From assembly GCA_963682175.1 (NCBI GenBank), contig OY821772.1:12454743-12518742 (forward strand): a stretch of DNA of 64,000 nucleotides. Reading direction: 5' to 3'. This DNA is from Triglochin maritima (Eukaryota; Streptophyta; Magnoliopsida; Alismatales; Juncaginaceae). The notes under the pieces are model-generated. The model saw only the letters and a list, made by a program, of their open reading frames with translations. It was not told the origin of the DNA and ran no database searches. The position numbers and the translations under genes were made by a program. Positions within the stretch are counted from its first letter, which is position 1; the number at the start of each line of letters is the position of its first letter. Positions 57,850 to 64,000 of the stretch are shown piece after piece.

Positions 57850-58857
57850 GTTTTTATTGTTTGCTTTCCTGAATTATGCAACAATCTCACTTTACCTTCC
57901 TTATTTGCCAATTTTTCCTAATTGTTTACGTTGTATACTTAATACATTCATAATCCTAACTTTATGTGAATTGTAGGATTAGATTGGTGGTCATCTTATT
58001 CGAATTTGAGATAGATTAACTCTCAATTCGACCCAAAATCCCAAAAATATGAATATTGATTTAATCTGACTTTTAACATGAAGTTAGGATTATGAGTTAG
58101 TTAGAAAAACCAACACAAAAGAGTCAATAAAAATGAGGGTTTTTTTTTGAAATAAAATTATTATAAAAAATCCAAAATAAAACTGGTTTAAAAATATTTC
58201 TCAGTGTAGACCTGGTTCCCCACGTTGCGAACATGGTGGCGGAGGCTCTCGTTTTTTGGTGTATATGAGACGCCAAATTTTGTAGAAAAAAATTTTCTTG
58301 AAGAACTCGACGTTGCTAATACCGAGTTCTTCATACACCAAATCGGCATTGTTTTTGTCGAGTTCCAACACTTAGAAAAAAATGCACACACTCAATAAGC
58401 TACGACACAAGTTTGGAGGCTTAATAGAACTCGACAATTGTGGTGCCTAGTTCTTTGAAAACAAACACGGCACCTTCATTGTAAGAGAACTCAGCACCTT
58501 CATTGTCGAGTTCTGTTCAAACGGATTTAAATCTCGAATCATTCATTTGACTGAGTTCTATCTAATAAGACTCGGCACATTCATTCTATTTAATAGAACT
58601 TGGCACTTTCATCTCCTTTTAAAAAATATATCAACAACAAACACAAACTTTTCAACAACAAACACACACTTTTTAACCACAAACATTTCAACAAACACAA
58701 TCAATTCAACCACAAACATTTCAAAGACATACCTAAAATTGTTAACATTTCAAAATAACATCCAAAAGAACAAGTTTAACATTTTGACATAAATCAAACT
58801 AACACTAATGTAATAACAACAAAATAAGTTTAATACAACAGAATATTTATCCTAAGT
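57850..58857. other. Intergenic, no gene recognised
   Basis: It contains several short repeats of GAACTCGACA/TGTCGAGTTC and an ACAAACAC-rich stretch near 58630-58720. No coding match. Confidence 0.55.
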
Positions 58858-58861
58858 GACC

Positions 58862-60470
58862 CATCAACCTCTTCTCTTCTTAGAACGTGTCTGAGCACGT
58901 CCTCTACCACGACCGCGACCACCACCTCCTCTGGCATTTGCAGCATCCTCTGTTTCTTGAGTAAGACCCCCATCTCCACCTTCTGCATTAGGATGAACAC
59001 CAACATCATCATCTTCTTCTTCCTCCTCCACTTGGTCCTGACTCAATCGTAGTGTAGGGTTGTGGGCACCAAGACGTGATGAATGCCTTCATCCTGGTCT
59101 TCAGCTTTTCAACGACCGTTGCGGCTTTCTAATCTGCCTTAATCATTCCATGTAATTTGTTGATTTCCTCGTGGAACTCGTAAACTTGGTGGACTTGTAG
59201 CAAAAGATGCATTAGTAAAATATGCAACACAAAAATTAAAATTTTGAAATTACGAAACGCAAATTAAAGTCATACCATTTCTCGTTCTCTCCTCGCTCGC
59301 GAGCAGTACGTCATCGGTTGAGAAACCACATTCTTTTGTACAATCCATCGTACTGTGATGTTCCAATATCATTCCATATATAATTGTCGTTTGTCCTCTA
59401 GACTGGTACCCAACATCGGAGGCTGGAACTGAACATGATCTCTTCTATGTGACCAATGGTCAATAAAATGGGCATTTTCCACCAACCAGTTAACATTTGC
59501 CCGACCCTGAGATGACTTTACTATGTGTCTCTCCATCGACTCTGAATGTGTTGGACAAGTCCAAACTGCTGCATTACCCGATCGGGACAATGCATTACCA
59601 CCTCAAAATTGATAAGCCATGTACGACTCATCCATATTTTTGCACCTTATGTACATAGTGGTGGTAATTGTTGCAGATCTAGATGTGCATAGGGGCCTCA
59701 CGTCACTTGATCTAGCTCCTGTGTCTCAAGCTAATTTTGTAGAAATCTAAGGTACATGCCTTGTTGTGGCCCTTAAAATTTCGTGGTCTTCTCTAGCACG
59801 CTGCAAGTGGTGCATCCTCATGACCCGGATACACTTATGGTCTGAACTTCAAGGGTCTTCCGATATTTTAATGCTCCCAACACCAAAGTTGCAGAAAAGT
59901 TAGAAAACCACATAGATATCTGATCGATGTCAAGGAAGCCTCTTCCTGACCGTGATACAAATGTGCTAAAGCTGCGCTTCCCCAACTGTACTCTAATGCT
60001 CCTGGCAAATCTCTCAACAAAGGCAAATATTTAAGGTGTATTATCGTGCCACTATTATCAGTCAAAATACTGCAGCCAAGCTGAAATAGGACGTAAGCTC
60101 CAGTGTGTTGTATAACAGTGAGATCATTAGCATATTCTGGCAGCATCTGAAATTGATCCTTCAACCAGCTCAATGTTACACTACCCTTATTGCCCAAGTC
60201 TTCTAGACAATCTCCCAATAAATCCTCGCAGATGTCAGACCAAACATACTTTTGAGACTTGCAAATGGGCAAACCATCCACTCGCAAGCCGGTAATAAGA
60301 GCAATGTCACGTAGTATACATGTAATCTCACCATGTCGTAGGTGGGGTGTCTTAGGCCTCTAACGCTCCAACATCGCTCCCAACAATGCATGATCCAACC
60401 GTACTATGTGCAGTCTGCTAACTGTGCAAAAAACAGTTGTATCTAGCAAAAACCAAACTCTCTGGTCTGT
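58862..60470 (-). pseudogene. Plant mobile domain (MAIN-like) protein, disrupted
   Basis: The minus strand encodes a PMD region: WFLLDTTVFCTVSRLHIVRL, then DHALLGAMLER, an in-frame TAG where Trp is expected, RPKTPHLRHGEITCILRDIA, LITGLRVDGLPICKSQ, then IHLKYLPLLRD and WGSAALAHLYHGQE, ending CWEH and TAA before the expected IGRP continuation. A second coding block at 59369-59590 (NVNWLVENAHFIDHWSHRRD) and a basic Gly/Arg-rich tail (58864-59046) look like later exons. PMD proteins in plants occur both as host silencing factors (MAIN, MAIL1) and in transposons. The two stops suggest a pseudogene. No transposon ends were found around it. Confidence 0.65.
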
Positions 60471-60861
60471 GATCTGCCACCGATGAGCTCTGAACCACGC
60501 TCAATGCATTTTACACCTTCTGAATACTTCTGTAAAAAATTGAAATACATGTTAGAACATTAAAACATACATACGAATATTTAATTTGAAAGTAATAAAT
60601 TGTTTACAAAATCTTTAAAGAGGTTAGACTTGTGGTTGGTCTGCAGAACCAACCCCCTATGGGGTTTAGTTTTATTGCTTATCTTTCATTTCCTTTTGCA
60701 TCTTAGTGTAGTTTAGTGTAATCAACATTTCTCTCCTTTCTTTACCACTCGCCCTCGCACAAACCAAACGTCGACACACCTCCCAGTGGACGACCCGTAT
60801 TTGCCACCGCTTCAACGCGGTCGTGCACTTGCGGTTAATATAAAACGATCAATCAAGTTTT

Positions 60862-60879
60862 TGGCGTTGTTGCCGGGGA
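60862..60879 (+). other. Primer binding site, Athila type
   Basis: TGGCGTTGTTGCCGGGGA lies 6 bp after the LTR end. Confidence 0.8.
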
Positions 60880-61933
60880 GGTGCTCTGTCCAGACCTTGG
60901 TTTGGACGATTCGAGTGTTTTTAATTTTTTGTTTTCAGTTTTTCTTAGTTTCAGGGATCCTAGAGCTCATGGGGAGGTTACTAGAGGAGTTGGAGCACCT
61001 AAGCATCAACAGGGACCGCCAATCAGCGGCATGAGACCGTCAATTGGCGGCCTGGTGAGATTTTCTTGCTTTCATTTTTCTTCTGGTAGTTATTTGTTAT
61101 CTGGGAGCCCTATTTTGCATGTTGTGACTTCTAGTTTGCTCCTAGATCATTAATCACTCCCCCATTAATCAACTTGGCCTTAAAATCCAAAGCAAAAGAT
61201 TAGACATTCTTATTTGTTTAGGTCACGCATCATGAACTTGACTTAGGCATATAGTCGTCTTTTCTTTTAGCTTTATCTTCAGTTGTTGAGCGCTGGCGTG
61301 ATACGCATTTCCTATACTCATTCATGCATATTGTATGCCCATGCATTAGTTAGTAGGAATTGCATCAGGACAAGAGTGAGTTGAGCGTTTTGATTGGAGC
61401 GATTGATTGCTAGATCTAGGATCAAAACGCTACTAAGGAGGTGTTGTCCCATAAAAGATAAGGTGGGGGATTTCATCACCCTTTCCTTGGCCCCAAAAAT
61501 CACTCTTAATCAAGCCTCAACTAAAAGCAAGTAGACATTGGCCCTAGGATTTCGGACGCACTAGGAGAGTAATCTAGTTGAGACCGTCATGACCTGATCG
61601 GCGTTGCCTTCCTTGTCGATAGTAGGAGGCACTAGATCTTCGGATCTGGTATCACTTGCTGGGCATTGTGGTCCTCGTTGTAGTGAGGTGAGGCATGTCG
61701 AGGCTAGTGACCTCGAAGTTAGGCGTCGTCTAGCCTAAGGACCCATAGCCATAAGCTGATTGAGTCGTGCTTGCTAGCTTGGCTTCTACCTAGTCCCATT
61801 ACCCACGCTAGATCTAAGGATTCTTCCCTCCTCATCTGAGTCCTCTCCTCATCTATTATCTACGTGTAGTCTCCTCCTCTGAGAACACCTTCTGTTGTGT
61901 GTTGTTTAGAGTCGAGTCGAGTCGAGCATTTTT

Positions 61934-63131
61934 ATGCGAGGTTGGGCTCGTTCTGGTGAGAGCGCTCGACTTGAGAGAGTGCATATTTCTGAAATGGACG
62001 GTCTTGGGGATCGACCATCTCTGCCTCGTGCTCCTTTGGAGCATGAGGCCGAGTCGTCTCGTGGTGACGGGGGAGACCGGGGTCCATTCATGGATTACCT
62101 CGGTCCGCTCCCACCACCACGTAGACCTCCTTCTCCTCCTCCTCTGACTCGAGAGGAAGGGAGATTCGGTCAGGATCAAGTTCTTGGTGCACCACCACCT
62201 TTAGCTCGACAGGATAGACCAATGACTTTGTGGGAGCGGACCCATTCTGTTCGGGCCACGCAACCTTGTTGCATAGTTCTTCCCCCTGCTCGCGGGAACA
62301 ACTATGAGTTGAAACCTCAATATGTGAGCATGCTTCCAACCTTTACTGCCAATAAGGAGGATCCGTATATTTTTATACGTGAATTCGAGGAAGTATGCTC
62401 CATGTTCAAGCTTCAACAGCTTGACGAGCATTCAGTCCGGTTGAGGATGATTTCTTTCGCGTTGAAGGATAACACGAAGAAATGGATGTACAGCCTCCCG
62501 GCGAGCTCGATTCGGTCCTGGGATGACTTTGTGACCGTATTTCTGAAGAGATTTTTCCCTCAAAGGAAAACTCAACAGATACGGCACCAAATACATCAAA
62601 TGTATCAGACTGAGACCGAAACTTTTCATGGTTTCTTTGAGAGGTTCAAGGACCTTCTCCAGCAGTGCCCTCATCATGGACTTGAGCTATGCCAGCTGTG
62701 TCAGATTATTTATGAGGGCATCAACTACAACACCCGCACATTGTTGGAGTCGATGTGTCAGGGTGACTTCCAAATGAAACCCATCGATGAGGCATGACAC
62801 TTTTGATTTAATGGCTGAACGCACCTTTGAGTGGGACACCATGAGAGAGCCACCGGCCGCCAGGTCTTCTTGTCGAGCTGGGTCTTATCAAGTTGAGTCA
62901 TCTATCACGTCTGAGGCGAAAATGGCTGCTCTCATGCGTAGGATTAAGAGTTTAGAGTTGGACCGACCTCCTGTAGCTCAGGTCGCTACTCCCGGATGTG
63001 GCAGGTGTGGACTTACGGGCCATGATGACTTGGAATGCGCTTACGCTCCAAGGGATACTGATCATGCAAATGCGATGTATCAACAGGGGCCCCGTAACGA
63101 CCTGTACAATCACTCCTACAACCCGGGATGA
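61934..63131 (+). pseudogene. Athila gag, frameshifted
   Basis: The first frame (61934-62797) holds Athila-type gag blocks: YELKPQYVSMLPTFT, EDPYIFIREFEEVCSMFKLQ, RMISFALKDNTKKWMYSLPA, WDDFVTVFLKRFFPQRKT, FERFKDLLQQCPHHGLELCQ and TRTLLESMCQGDF. A one-base loss after DEA shifts frame; coding continues at 62787-63131 with DLMAERTFEW and a zinc knuckle, CGRCGLTGHDDLEC. A TGA where Trp is expected (NPG-stop-RNHPNFSW) ends it. Gag forms the particle that packages element RNA; this copy cannot. Confidence 0.85.
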
Positions 63132-63186
63132 CGTAACCATCCTAACTTCTCTTGGGGGCCGAGTGGGGGTAACGGTCAGAGCTCGC

Positions 63187-63744
63187 TGATGCATTGCATA
63201 CATTGCATCATATGTCTTTCATTTAGATTAATTTTATATCAATAAATGCTACTAAGGTATGTGTTTAGTCTTATTTACAGAATACAGGGACCTGAATGCA
63301 AATTACCCATATCCCGAGCATAAATGCGTGCAAGAGACTCATTCATGGCATAAAGACCAAGTTCAAGATTATCGGGTTTCAAATGGAAATGCATCCAAGC
63401 ATAAAAGCATTCAAGACCTAATTACAAAAAAGACAAGGACTTAAGCACAAAAGTAGACAAGAACTTAATTGCAAAAGGCCAAGGACCTAATTGCAAATTA
63501 CGAGTAGCTTTTATTATTTTTGAGAAAATCTAAAGAAAAATCAATGTGGATCTCCAAATATATAAAGAAATAAAGTCGGAGCTCAAAAGAAAGGAAAGAA
63601 TCAATCCAGATGCGCAAAGGATATTGAAATCCTACCATAAACACACAAGAAAAATCCGGATTAAATTGGAGCTAAAAAGGTGGCGAATCCGCCGCACCTT
63701 ATGTACAAAATGAGGCAAATCCGCCGCACCAAATTAGATCCATG
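63187..63744 (+). mobile_element. Family C LTR, 5' part
   Basis: It starts TGATGCATTGC and is nearly identical to 10770-11330 (solo LTR C). It is interrupted at 63745 by a family B LTR. Confidence 0.85.
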
Positions 63745-64000
63745 TGTTGGCTTTTTGGCCTTAATCTTATGTTTTGATGATTTAATCAACCTAATCTTAA
63801 TTCGAGTAGCACACACTATGCATTGCATATATATTGTATTGTGCTAACCTCTACAGGTGATCAAGACTCAAGAAAGATGGAAATGAAGTCAAGACATGTA
63901 ATTAAAGCTATATCGAAGACATGTAATCTTGATTTCTTTTGAGTCTTAGGAACAAAGTGTAATTGAGCATACTTGAGCTAGAATCAACTTAATCACACAC
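63745..64000 (+). mobile_element. Family B LTR start, runs off the window
   Basis: It starts TGTTGGCTTTTTGGCC and matches LTR B at 9280-9520 (GGTGATCAAGACTCAAG, GACATGTAAT). Confidence 0.85.

Larger units (their letters stand above)
60620..63186 (+). mobile_element. Athila-type Ty3 element, truncated
   Basis: The LTR end (to 60855) has GACCCGTATTTGCC and GTGCACTTGCGGT. A primer-binding site follows, then an approximately 1-kb leader and gag. The element is cut at 63187 by a family C LTR. It is the sister of the copy at 1-3430. Pol is absent from the window. Confidence 0.8.

Noticed and set aside
58864..59046. Arg/Gly-rich frame as a separate small gene
   Set aside because: It follows the PMD blocks on the same strand and looks like their C-terminal tail rather than an own gene.

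Overview
This is nuclear DNA of a flowering plant, most likely a eudicot. The genes have spliced exons with GT-AG introns. The gene content is plant-specific: a D-type cyclin closest to CYCD6;1, a G-type-lectin S-receptor-like kinase, FAR1-type MULE transposase and plant-mobile-domain proteins. Most of the window is transposable elements. I cannot name the species. I recognised no tRNA, rRNA or CRISPR array.

Layout. 1-9092: a decayed Athila-type Ty3 leader and a decayed CACTA transposon, each split by a solo LTR of one family (D1, D2). 9140-13215: a solo LTR (family B) carrying two younger solo LTRs (B and C), all three with perfect 5-bp target duplications. 13615-22177: an apparently intact 8.56-kb Ty3 chromovirus with two LTRs that read as identical, one uninterrupted gag-pol frame, PBS, PPT and GTAAT target duplications. 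22183-29538: gene-poor DNA with hAT-like and CACTA-like non-autonomous elements. 29539-33062: CYCD6-like cyclin, six exons. 33788-38745: an S-receptor-like kinase pseudogene whose signal-peptide region is split by a 2.5-kb solo LTR (A2). 39303-48208: a complete MULE with 9-bp target duplications, carrying a FAR1-type transposase gene and a convergent gene for a plant-mobile-domain / charged-helix / ULP1-protease protein. 48558-54349: a four-exon SNM1B/Apollo-like DNA-repair nuclease gene. 54606-64000: a truncated B LTR, a small gene fragment, nested hAT-like MITEs, a plant-mobile-domain pseudogene, a second Athila-type element with broken gag, and C and B LTRs running off the end.

Only the cyclin and the Apollo-like nuclease look like intact host genes. 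The chromovirus, and possibly the MULE, look young enough to have been active recently.

The most unusual signal is shared architecture rather than a single gene. Several unrelated mobile elements carry dense arrays of short CpG-containing palindromes: CGGTCGACCG in three LTR families, TCCGGA in every large non-coding part of the MULE, and GACGTC at both ends of a CACTA-like element. In one LTR family the CGGTCGACCG array is present in one copy and absent from its sister copy.
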